From contig JAGUCH010000002.1 in NCBI GenBank assembly GCA_019096065.1, positions 15,264,501-15,328,500 of the forward strand: a stretch of 64,000 nucleotides of DNA, written 5' to 3'. Below the pieces are notes generated by a model. It made no database searches and was not told the DNA's origin. It was given only the letters and a program-made list of their open reading frames with translations. This DNA comes from Paracyclopina nana. Lineage: Eukaryota > Arthropoda > Copepoda > Cyclopoida > Cyclopettidae. Positions 49,601 to 61,600 of this stretch are shown one piece after another (the stretch's first letter is position 1; every line of letters begins with the position of its first letter). Both the position numbers and the translations under genes were made by a program.

Positions 49601-52600
49601 CTGTTCCAACTAAAAATAGTAGAAACATTTCAAATTACTTTTTTTGTTCAAAGCTTGACATTTGCTAAAATATTTCATTTGGAAATCAAGTTCAGATTTG
49701 CTTTCATTTGATTCTCAACAATAATGCTGTCTTTTTATGATGATTGAAAAACTAACGCTAAAAATTGTTTGACATTCAGAGCAGTTTTGTAATTGTTGGT
49801 CACAATCACCCAAGTCATAACAGCATTCATCATTGTTCACAAAATCTTCACAGATTCCATTACCAAGAAGAACATCAACACTTGGAATTAAACAAGTGCC
49901 ACACTTTTTTGAAATCAGCAGGCAGTCTCCCCCATCCCAGCAACAAAGTTCATTATTTAGTTGCTCATCACAAACAGCATTTCCAACTTTAGATTCATAT
50001 TCTTCAGGATTATTGCATGTTATTGAGCAACTAAACTCCAAATCACAATCTCCTCCATCAAAACAACAAGATTCTGTGTTCATTAACTCATCACACAACC
50101 CATTTTTAAAAAACATTTGGTACTTGGGATAGTTGCAAGTATGACAAATAACCTATTAAGAAAAATTGAAAGAATGAATAAATTGCTATTGTTGATAGCA
50201 AAATAACTTGTAAGCAATCTCCTCCATCAAGGCAGCATTCAGTAGTGTTGAAGTCTGGGTCACAAAATCCATTTTTCAGCCTTGCTTCGGCATTGTAAAG
50301 AGGACATGTAGGACAAGATTGATATGGTATGCAATCACCTCCATCAAAGCAACATTCAAAGATATTTAGGTCTTCATCACAAACACCATTTTTTAAGGAC
50401 TTGAAAACTATCTTGTGTCTTTTATAAAATACTAAGCATTTATCATGAAAATTGTATGCTTTTCATTATTTATCAGATATCACTCACAGAGAAAATTATT
50501 ATGACGTAATTGATCCAATGCAGTGTCACTTCTATAATATGACATGTCATTCATATCTGGTGGCAAGATGTCACAAATGCAACTGCCCAAACTGATAAAA
50601 AATATTACTTAAAATCTATCTGAAATAAAAATTACCTTAAACTGCAATCTCCTCCATCAAAACAGCATTCCTTTGTGTTAATATTTTCATCACACTCACC
50701 ATCTCCAATCCATGAATTTAGTGATAAATGAGGGCATGTGGGGCAAAAATTCCGAAAATTATCTGACCTTTTGAAATCATAACCAGGTTCAAGTGCAAGT
50801 TTCAAAAGATCGCCAACTAAAATAAACATTTTTATTGTATTTACAAGAGCTATGCAGTAAAACATGACAACTCTGCCAAACTCATTGTCTACTTTTTCAA
50901 GACAGTTTAGGCCCATTTACCTATTAACGGCCAAAATTATGGCATAACTTTTAACTGAACAGAGTAAACTGAAGGGTTTATTGTCTGATGGTTTGTCTTA
51001 TCCTTTATGCTAACAGCACAATTTCAAAGAAAAAAATGTCAAAAAGGTGCCTTCTCACCTGAAATTGGCAAATATAATCTTAATTTTGCTTAAAATTAGG
51101 CTGTAATTTTGTAGGTGAACCGAGCCTTAGTCTTACACCACCTAACAGTTGTTCACATTGGAATTACATGATCTGGCCTCCAACCATTAAATATTTTATT
51201 ATTGAGCTAGTTACTACTCCTATTCCTGGCTGGCCATAACCTACCCACCAACCTAAGTTTTTACTGATAACCCACCTGTGGTCAACCTGCAAAATAGTGC
51301 TATAGGTAGAGAGATGTAAAGTCAATAAAAGTCCAACTTTTATAAGTTGGCAAAGATAGTTTGAGATGTTTTAGAAGTGGGAAAAAAGATATCTCTTGGT
51401 CTTAATTGTAGCAGGGAGCGTATCAGCCTAGAGGTCAATCTCCCATGCTGCATGCGCACGCCTCGGGTGTGTTCATTTTTTCAATAGTAATGTAGTATTG
51501 TCAGTAAAGGAAATAAACTAACTGGGGAACCATGTGTTGGTCATGGCCCAAAAGACCTATGCTGAGCCTTCCAGCCCCTCCCGTCAGGTGTAGCCTAGAT
51601 CTGAGAAGTGGCTTGATAAGTTACAGTAACATAACTCAACCTACTATAGATGACATGGGTCATTGGACCTGTGATTTCATCACCACTACTTCCAGAAACT
51701 ACAACTAAGTGCATAAGCATACACAAAGTATAAATAGGGAATCATGTGCTGCTCAAAGCAAAGCTGCCATTTCATACCTACGTGCAGAAGGCACTAGTAA
51801 AGAGATAAAATGCTAAAATGCAGCCACTATAAAAAGAGATAATTGTGGTGGGTGGTCAGATCATACAAATCAAAAAGCTCAGAATTGGCAGCTACAAATG
51901 CTAGAGCAGCTGACACCCAGCGGCAAATCATTGAACAATTAGGAGCTGGAGCCAGTCCCCATGTAAATGCAAGGGGTGGAGTAGTAAGCTACTGGGCAAA
52001 TATTCAGATGAGGTGAAATATGACACCAGCGTGGCATTTTCTGGTGATTGATAAACAATTATTGTCACATCAACCCTCTGTGGTGACCCTGCAAGCGTGC
52101 TGGCATAGATATAAAGTCACACTGGTGGAGGGAAGCCATCACTTCTCTCTGAGCTTTCCCCCTGTTCACATCAAAATGGTTGCAAATCCTCTTCTAGTAG
52201 ATCACCATTGTAAATTATACTTTAAACTTGTCTGAATGACAGTAGGCTTTCTTTGCACTCCCCTTAATAGGCCCAACCACCACCACAAGACATGGTGTCT
52301 TATGTGGCCCATGAGGTCAGCCCCCAAATGAGATTGAATGCTGCTGTTCAATGGCGACCTCAAACACTGCAACTGGTCAGCAAGATAGACGGCTATTCCT
52401 GTAGGCATTCGCCAACAATGCCCCGCAATGTGCCAAGGTCAACAAGGACCCTGACATCGTCCGGAAGTTCATCGTCAACCTGCGGGACCCGCAAACATGG
52501 TGGCTTGTTATTGCCAGCAAGTAAGATACCTTGATGGAGGCCACCTCCAAAGCATCCTCCAAGGAGTGCCTGGTCAGCCTGACCAACCACAAGGCAAACC

Positions 52601-55600
52601 TGCTGGGCCAAGGGGGCATGATGCAGCTGATCCCTGCTGCTATGCCCGAGAAACTGGACCTGGCTAAGATCATTGCCGCCCTAGGAGATCAAGCTAATAT
52701 GAGGTGCTTTGGATGGTTAAGGGCACCTGTGGGTGCATTGCACCAACAACCAAAAAAACGGAGAAAGTGTAAATGGCAGTATCCGTGGTCGAGGCCGTGG
52801 AGGATGGAATCATGAGATTGCTGGAACTCACCTAGCTGCAGTTCCACCGATCTCCCCACAAGGCTATGCCAAGTGTCACAACTCAGCCATAGGTAATGTG
52901 GCCGCTGCCACTGTTTGCCTCTTACTTAGGTATCTCCTTGACTCAACTGTTACTCTTATCTGGGGAATGAGTACCACAGTTCAGAATCAATCCCTCGAGA
53001 TATTGGGCGAGTTGCCCAAAAACCTGATGCTGCATATTGGAATGTATCCCCAACTGTTCCATTTCCAGCTAGCTGTTATAGCCAACCTCAACATGAACAT
53101 CAACCTCTCAGGCCCCTTCATGAAAGCACATGACATTGATCAGCTACACTTCACCAATTCACTCACGATTCAAGGACTAATCATCAAACTGGTAGGGGGG
53201 GGCCCTTAACAAAACAGATGGCTGCACCATTGGTGTCCATGCAATTTATGTGCAAGGCTAGACAATTGCGGCCCAAATGTCTTAATGCACCATTCCAGCA
53301 AAAATCTGCTGACACCAATTGAAAATCATTAGGATTCAAGTGGAGCTGGAGCCGGCGACCACGTACGCAATATGCGAATTGAAGGGTGGAGTAGTAAGCA
53401 ATTGAACACATGATGACCGAATGGTCACAGCTAGAAGCTGCAAACTATTAGGATTCCAGTTGTAGCTGGAGCCAGTCAACAAATGCAAAATTACTGTTCA
53501 AATAATCAGACAAAGAGCAATGTGGCAGCATGGCATTTTTGGTGGTCAGTAAATAATCAATAAATGTCACGCCAACCCTCTGAAGTGACCTGTGAGCGCA
53601 TTGGTGGGGTTATAAGGCTGCGCTGGTGGGGAAAAGCTATCAGTTCCTTTTGAGCTCTCCCCTGGTTAACAGCAATTGAAATAACTCATCTTAAACTAAG
53701 ATCACCATGATAACTATACTTAACTTGCCTGATAGAAAGTAGGCTTACTTAATACTCCCCTTCAAATCAGGCCCAGCCACCACCACCAGATATGGCTGCT
53801 GTGGTACCTGAAGCTAGTGACTCTGAGAATGATGACTTCGCAACCCAGACAAACTCAGGTAGCTAGTCAAGCACAGAATAATAAAAGCATGAGCAGCATA
53901 CAAACAAAAGACGGCCACAAAATTTTTGGGGCCCCCTACACAAGTTTACATGGAAAATTCTGTGGCTTTATGTGCCGAGCTGTGGCTTTATGCACAACGC
54001 ACTTTGTGTAACCTCATCTAAATAGGTAGATGAAATCCGGCAGGTGTACAATTAGCAAGGCAGCATGTCAAGACATTTCCTTTACTCTTTTCCAGAACAA
54101 TGCAATCAATTGTTATACTGACGATAGCTACACAACTTCTCGGAGCACCAAGGGCGCAGTCGATGGGGCAGCCCATTATCCCGGAAGGAAGAGCAGAGCC
54201 GGTGGACAACCTGGCAGCCACCTTCACCGTATTCAACAGCAAATCACCTAAGTTGACCCATGAGAGCATGTACCTGAATGACCCGGATGAGTGAGACAAC
54301 ATTGGGAAACATACAAGGCAACTGTCAATGTCACAGTACAGGTGCTACAGACGGCAACAACCAAACCTGTGGTGGCCCACCAATTGCCTTATAACCCTGA
54401 CTAGAGAGGTGACTCAATGTGGATTCGATAGCGTCTACTACGGGTCCCAGCTGGCTGCCTACCATCAGCTATATACCGTCCCACCACAAGTGTGCCACAA
54501 GGCGGTGGAAAACGGATACTTGAGTGCGAGACCCTGTCTTTTAGCCTCAATGGGGTCACCTACCACCGGTCATACGAACTGACCCAGATTGACGCCCTCA
54601 TCACAGTGGTTTATAGGAAACTGCACACCAGCTCTGGCCGGGTAGTGTTCGACAACCACATCATGGACAACTACCAAGATATGATCATCCATGACACACT
54701 CAAGGGCACAATGATTTGGGAAGCCAGGGACACCACCTGCATGGAGGAGATCTGCGAGGTCTACCATGGGCCTGCCTCACTGTATCCTCACCAGAACTCT
54801 ACCATGTTGGGGCAAGTCGGTGATTTGCTATTAATTGCTCGCAAGGAGGAGTCACAGTACACCGGATTTGTCCTCAAGGGCATCCAGTCAACCTGTCAGC
54901 ATGAGGTTGTCCGGACTCAGCTGAGGGACTTTGCTGTTGTGCTCCTTTGCCCCAGCAAGGCCCAATTCAAGCTTCTGGGCACTTGACCAAGAAGATTCAC
55001 CACACCCATGTGCAGACCCAGCTAGTATTCCTACATGCCGAGCATGCCCTGCACCTAGATGACCGGTTCCGGTACCTACAGGACCTCATCTGCAAGAATG
55101 AGAGGAGTATCCTGCACGCCAAGCTGCAGGACATGGCCAGTGGTGGCTCCTCATACGCCACCCTTGATTCCGGGACATTTAATCACCAGGGCGGGTGCTG
55201 TGGCCTATATCACCAGTTGCTACCTCTTGCAGGCCATGAATCGGGCGTTCCCAAACTGCACCCAGATATCCCTGTGCTGGTAGGGAACCAGTCCCGGTTT
55301 CCTGACCCACTCTCCTTCATTTTGGTTGACCAGCTGAGCGTTATCACCGTTGTGAAGTATTGGAGTTATATGATGGGATGCCTGGTGGTCATGGGCCTCA
55401 TCAAGGTCATACTCGGCTCCATCATCCACATGTTCATCCTGTACCACCGGCAAGGGCTCAGGTGGTGGTTGCTTCATGGCCGTCGAGCTTCCATGGCAAA
55501 TGGTCGCCAACCTGGGCAATGACGGACCACTGTTTCCTTGCGATGACGATGACCGGGACTTCTGGCGGTGGCTACAATGGAGGAAGAACCCCCGTGAACA

Positions 55601-58600
55601 ACCCCCCACCGAGATGAGTGACTTTGCAGTCCAGGAAGGATCAGAGCCCAAGGAGAAGGATCCCCATGACACACTGCCCGAGTACGCCTTGCCCCTCAAG
55701 GCCCTCAGCCAGTGGGCCTGGCCGGACAAGAAGACGCAAGCCTACTGGGACCTTAAGGCCCAGATCCGTACCATACATCAGTAGTATATGGATCTCTATG
55801 GCGTCCTCCAGCTAGCCCTCCCGCATGTCCAACCTGGCGGCCCCAACGGCATCCTACTAGACCTGGCAAACCTGGTCGCTGTGAGGATACAGTGATCTCT
55901 TAGCGTGGGGTGATTTTGCAGGGAGCGTGTTGGCCTACGGATCGACTTCTCGCCTCACGCGTGTATGCCTCGGGCGTGCTGTAGTATAACAAGTAGTGTA
56001 GTAATATCCTCAGTAACGGAAATAAACAAACTGCACGAGCATGTAGTGTTCTGCGGCCCAAAGACCTCTGCTGAGCCTTGCAGGCCCGTCCCCATCTGGC
56101 GAGCCTAGATCCGAGTAGGGACCTGATAAGTCAAAGCAGTATATCTCGACCTACTACACCACCAATGTGGACATGGTCAGAGATTCTTCACCATCGAGAT
56201 CATCCCCTGCTATAGCCTGATGGAAAACATCCACTCAGATTAAGGAAAACACTTCACTGCAGCTCTGCTTGAGCAAGTGGCTTGGGCCCTGGGTGTCCGT
56301 CATTTGATCACCCCATTGTGCAACCCCAAGTCTAACTGTGTGGAATGAGGCCAATGGGACCTTAATGTCCTCATCCAACTGGCATGCAGATGGCCCTAGA
56401 GGTGGATGGAGGTCCTTCCTGTGGCTCTCTTCATTATGAGCACGACCAAATGCTGCATGATCAGCTTCACCCCAAACAAGCTGTTGTTTAGGCGATCACG
56501 GACATCTCAGCTGGACCTGCTGTTCGGAGGCCCACAACCCCTGCTGAGGGAGGCATCTGAGTAAGGCCGGGTGGCACAAGCTCTCAAGGCCAGGATCCAG
56601 GCCGTCCACGAATGGGCTTGGAAGAACATGGCCATTTCCATCCAGCGGCAAAGAATGGCCAATCCCAAGGACAAAACAATGTATGTACTGGGAGAGCATG
56701 TTTGGCTGTACATGCCCTCAGGAACCTGACTGGTCTCCACGAAGATGAAAACCTTTTCGTAGGGGCCTTGGACTATTGGACAAGGTGTACATCGCCCTGA
56801 TTCCCTTATTCTCCAAAATTGATAAAAACTGGAGCTACATGATGGGAGGCCTGGTGGTTCCTGAGCAATAATTTTGTAGGTGAACTAAGTCTTGATACTA
56901 AAGAGGCCTAATTTTGATCAAACTTATTAACAGATTTTTTTTAAATGGGTGACATTTTTTAGTTTACTACTACTGCCAATCTTTCAGTATGCTTCCAAAT
57001 TTGGACATCCTTGACTTGTTAGGATTTTTGTAACTTTATAAGTAAAATGACCTGACTAATTTTTTTTCAATTTTTAAACATATTTTTTAACTTATCTGAC
57101 TTTTTTTAGTTGGTTGAATTTACTTGGCTAACTTTTAAAATATAATAGGCCGTTCTCATATTGCCGGAAAAAGCTAAGCTAAGGTAAAATTAGCTAAGCT
57201 AAGGTAAAAATCATGCAATGTAAAGTGGTTTTTTTGCTCCACATTAACAAAAAGCAGCTACTTTGCTTGAAATGATGAGCTTTTGCTTATCTATTTTTAC
57301 CTTAGCTCAGCTATTTTTACCTTAGCTTAGCTTTTTCCGGCAATATGAGAACGGCCTAATATCATACTTTGGTGCCTCATGATGGCATAAGGCAATTTTT
57401 ATTTCTTTAATATGGGGCCATTGTTGTAACCTCTAGGTGTTTTTTGCTAGGTAATAATCTTTGCTCCAGTAGTGTAAATGAAACTTTTGATGTAACTACT
57501 GAGGCTTCAATTACAACTAAGACCTCAAAACTTCATAGACTTAACTGACCTCCATGAAAAGACTGACTTTGGGCTTGCCTACTTATTTGTCAATGTATAC
57601 GAGCTGATTTTGAAATTTATCATGCTAGATGGCGCCACTGTAAGGTACTACAGTAGTGCGTGAAATAAAATATTTTAAGGCTGCACACTAAAAGCTGTTA
57701 AAAGTTGTCAGTATTTTCATAAAATAGCCCAAATCACTCATTACATGATGACAAAAGTTTTTATCTGGTAGCGCCATAAAAGCCAACATTATTTAACTCT
57801 GCTCTGATTGCACTAAAAAAAGGCTGAAAATTTCAAATTACATTGCAATTGATGAACTTTAGCATTTCCCTGCTTTTTTCAGCTGATTGGCCAGGTTTTT
57901 TTATGCAAAGTAACATGAAACGTAATTGTGATCAAATATTATTTTTTGAGAAATCATATCAGAAGGCCGTTTTATTGGCAAATTACGTATTGCTATTTAG
58001 CTGCCTCTGTAGTGAACATAGTACACGGCTTTTCACGTTAGGGCATGCTGACTGCATTACGTAACAGAAGCCATCGTTCCTTAAAGTTCATTTTTGTAGT
58101 TTTTCAAAAATAGACTGGAGAAGTTGATTTTATGGCAGAATCAGCTGTGAGTGCATAAACGGCTTTGGTTGTCCAAAATGTGCTGGCAATTTTTAAAATA
58201 AGTACTTGTTGGTATCATATTTGGCACCTCTTCAGCCATTTTTGTGTCACAGTCTCCGAAGTCCCAACAACATTTCTTGAATAACAAGAATCCATTGCAT
58301 TCACCATTTTTAAGGAAGCTCTCCGCATTAGGAATCGAACACTCATTGCATTCTTCAATATTTAAACTGAATAGAGCTGAACAAAAAATTAGGTAAAAAA
58401 CTTTTTAAAGCTTTCTTCTTGTACCTTTTCCAGTGTATTCAAATGATGTGGTCTCTTTCATTGTTGTTAGGTTCAGTGTGCTTGTGGTTGAAATGCTTGG
58501 GTTTTCTAGAAGAAAATTATATCAGGAATAGTGTTTTAATTCACTTTTTTGGTGACTCTGTAACATTGAAATTGTCATGAACCTTGAGAAGGTAGAAAAA

Positions 58601-61600
58601 GATTGTTCAAGCAAGGAAGTTTGGTTCATGGAGCAATTTGAGCTGATTTTTATGCTCAACTGTGAGGATTTTTTTTGCAAGCCTAAAAATATGAGATGTA
58701 ACCCCGCATCATTCCTGGCAAACCATTAATATTTGTAATTGGAACTTATTGGAACTTAATGAGGACAAAGAGAATACTTGATTGCTTGGAGTAAGCTTTG
58801 TTTTAAGCCCAGCAGCGGCGCTAGGGGGTGCTGTTAAAACTCAAACACCAAATATTGGCATATGAAGCGGGTTCTTTAAAGTTTCCGCTTTTTCTTGATT
58901 CTTTCATACATAGTCAGAGTAATAAATGGTTGCATTACAATCTTTCCGACAACATTAAAGTAAATCAGCCCCAAAAAAGCAAAAAAAAATAAAAAAATAT
59001 GGGCTTAAATTACCATAAAGAAAGGTTGTCATTCCCACACTCATTAATACAGATAGACAATTATTCAGCCACTACAGATATCTGAAAGAAGTTATTTTTG
59101 CCCTTTTGATGAATTTCTTACACTAACTCAATATTTTCTGGAATTCACTTCAGAAAAAGTTTAAGATTGCAATTTAGATTGAGTTTAGATCATTATTATC
59201 AAATGGTTTAAGAGGACCAAGCATCTAATGCCATCTGTGGCTGCTTTGACAACTAAATTGGCGGAGTGCAAGCAATCAAGCATTGTTCAGTTATACAAAA
59301 AGTAAAATTCTTACACCTATCTCACCATGAAGACTAAAAAAAATTGTGATTTCTTTCTTTTTTCATCATTTCTGCAAGCATCCCATGTAGGGTTTTCATT
59401 CATGGAAGTCAATTGAAAGATAAACTATTGCTAGAGATCTGTAATTTTGTTAGGCTATCAGTTATTTTTGTCATAACTGCCTTATAAACAGTAAAAATTA
59501 ATTGTGTTAATCTTAAAAATGGCCTTAAAAAGACAGATCAGAAGCTGGTCAAACCTTGCTGTCAATGGCACATGCATGAATATTTATATCAAGCTAGGGA
59601 TCATAAAGCAGGGCAGTTAAACAGCTGAGGATTTTAAAATGGAAAAACATGAGTTAATCTTCACTAACAAGAGGGCTGTAATTTTCTAGTGTTTTTCCAT
59701 TTTAAAACTCATGGTCAGCTTTTTTATAGTCCTATTTTATGTTTACCAGCTTGGAAGGTACATTTTTAAATTATGTAATATTATTTTTGAGTGTTTTAAT
59801 AAAGTTATCGCGCTGCCCCATGCCCTTTAAAATGCCGCTTGCTTTTTTAAAAGTTGCTATGAGAATGTCATGGGCTCTCACATGCTAGCATCAGTTGGCT
59901 TATGCATGCTAGCATGGTGCGGTTTGGTTTAAGGTGTTCCAATGGCTCAGTTAGAGGGTAAGCAGGAATAGGATCTACCAGGACATATTGGCTAATAACT
60001 ATAGGCTTAGTGGAACAACAGCTTTGAGTAGGGATTATTCCTACGCGAGATGGCGCTGGGAGCTCCATCGGGGCAGATTATTTTCGCAATTCAAGGGTTT
60101 CAGGGGTTTTTAGTGGACTTATAAGACAAACTTAATGACATTTCGACGCATCAAAGGGAGTTTGGCATTTTTAGCTAATTGTAAACCGAGTTTTTTAAGA
60201 CTTTTTTTCGGACTGCCCCGATGAGCGACTGAAGCGCCACTCTGTGCTAAAATACCGCAACTAAGTTCCACTAAGGCTATTGTGAGGGTACCAGAATATA
60301 ATCTACTCCATGACAGAGACAGAATAGGATCTACTGTGACAGTGCAGGCATAGAAACTACTCTGACGGACTAAGAACATCACATACACTAGACCAGGAAT
60401 AAAATCTATTGTTAATACATACCAGAATAGAATTTAGGCTGACCTAGTTATTTGAATTGGTTAAAACTAAAGCTGAAATTGGATACACTTCAGAACCTAG
60501 CTAATACTTCAGGCATTGACCAATACATAAAGACTTGGCTAAAACTTCAGGACTTGCCTTAACTTCAGAACATGGACAATGCTTCAGGACTTGCCTCTCA
60601 CTTGTTAGACTATGACTTTTATTACTCAGTACATGACTGACTTAAGAACATGTCCAAGACATCTAGATTTGTTGCATACTTCAGGACTACAGGATATCTT
60701 ATTTGACCAGGTTGAAGTATTCACTAACTTTGCTGGCCTAGTTTCTGTCTAGTAGATTCTATTCCTGTAGAAGATGTAAGTACTGGTCTATTGTATATGC
60801 TATTCCTGTTCTATTACTCATTAGATCCTATTCTGGTTCTGTCACAGTAATGTCATGGCAGTAGATTCTATTATTGCTCCAGCGTAGAGCCCTGTGTAAG
60901 AGTGCAGCGCCATCTAGGTATGATTTGGCATTAATCAAAGCTTGAGGCAAGCATTTTGGAATTCAAGATTTCGGCTTCAAGGTGAGTAGCTCATTTTTTG
61001 TATGTCTTCTCTAGAAAGACCCCTCTCAAATTATTAGTCTTCAATGGAAATTTGAGCTTGATATCATGTTAGTCTTCATTCCTGTTTGACCTTATGGTTA
61101 AGAATAAAAAATATATTATTAGTGTTTTTAAAAGAAAATTGGGACCTATCGTAGACCAAAAGATCAAGGCCTCTAGTCAATGGAGCTGGTATTTAAGAAT
61201 TGTTTTGCTTCAAACTTCAAAGGCCATCTCTGAGGCCAAACAGGTTCAAATGGTCATCATTTTACATGAGCTGACCTTTTCTATCAGTCAATTTATTTTT
61301 TAAGATCCTAGCATTAGAATGGCCTTTTATTCAACACCACAGTCTCCTAACTAGAGTTATTAAAAAAAAGATGGCTTAAGCTCTGTTTGGCTTCCCAAAC
61401 CTTTACATTAGTGAGCATTAGTTCTTCACATGTGACAAAACCTACCATTATTGTATGGTATATGTATTTGTGTGCAATACATAGCTTTTTGCTTTATTGC
61501 CACATAACTTGTGGGGTAACCCCAACAAAATTGCCCATCAAAGATATAACATGAAATTTTGAAACACCTCTATAGGTTATTAACTTAAGGGTTGATTTTG

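Larger units (their letters stand above)
51407..56158 (+). mobile_element. degraded LTR retroelement with envelope-like remnants
   Basis: Bounded by two direct repeats of about 245 bp, 51407-51648 and 55911-56158. Both start TG near 'gcagggagcg', contain GGAAATAAAC, and end CCTACTATA or CCTACTACA. Similarity by eye is about 75%, so the insertion is old. The inside is more GC-rich than the flanks. A second repeat pair with TATA-like boxes, 51907-52310 and 53302-53800, shows that at least two partial copies are merged here. Frames are broken by stops and shifts; no complete gag or pol exists. It sits in an intron of gene C, transcribed opposite to that gene. Confidence 0.6.
50817..58205. other. 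7.4-kb intron of gene C carrying retroelement remnants
   Basis: Lies between the LNR exons ending at 58206 and starting at 50816, in matching phase. Contains the Harbinger-like MITE, the LTR-element remnants and another MITE. The segment 57358-58200 has no recognisable content. Confidence 0.55.
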
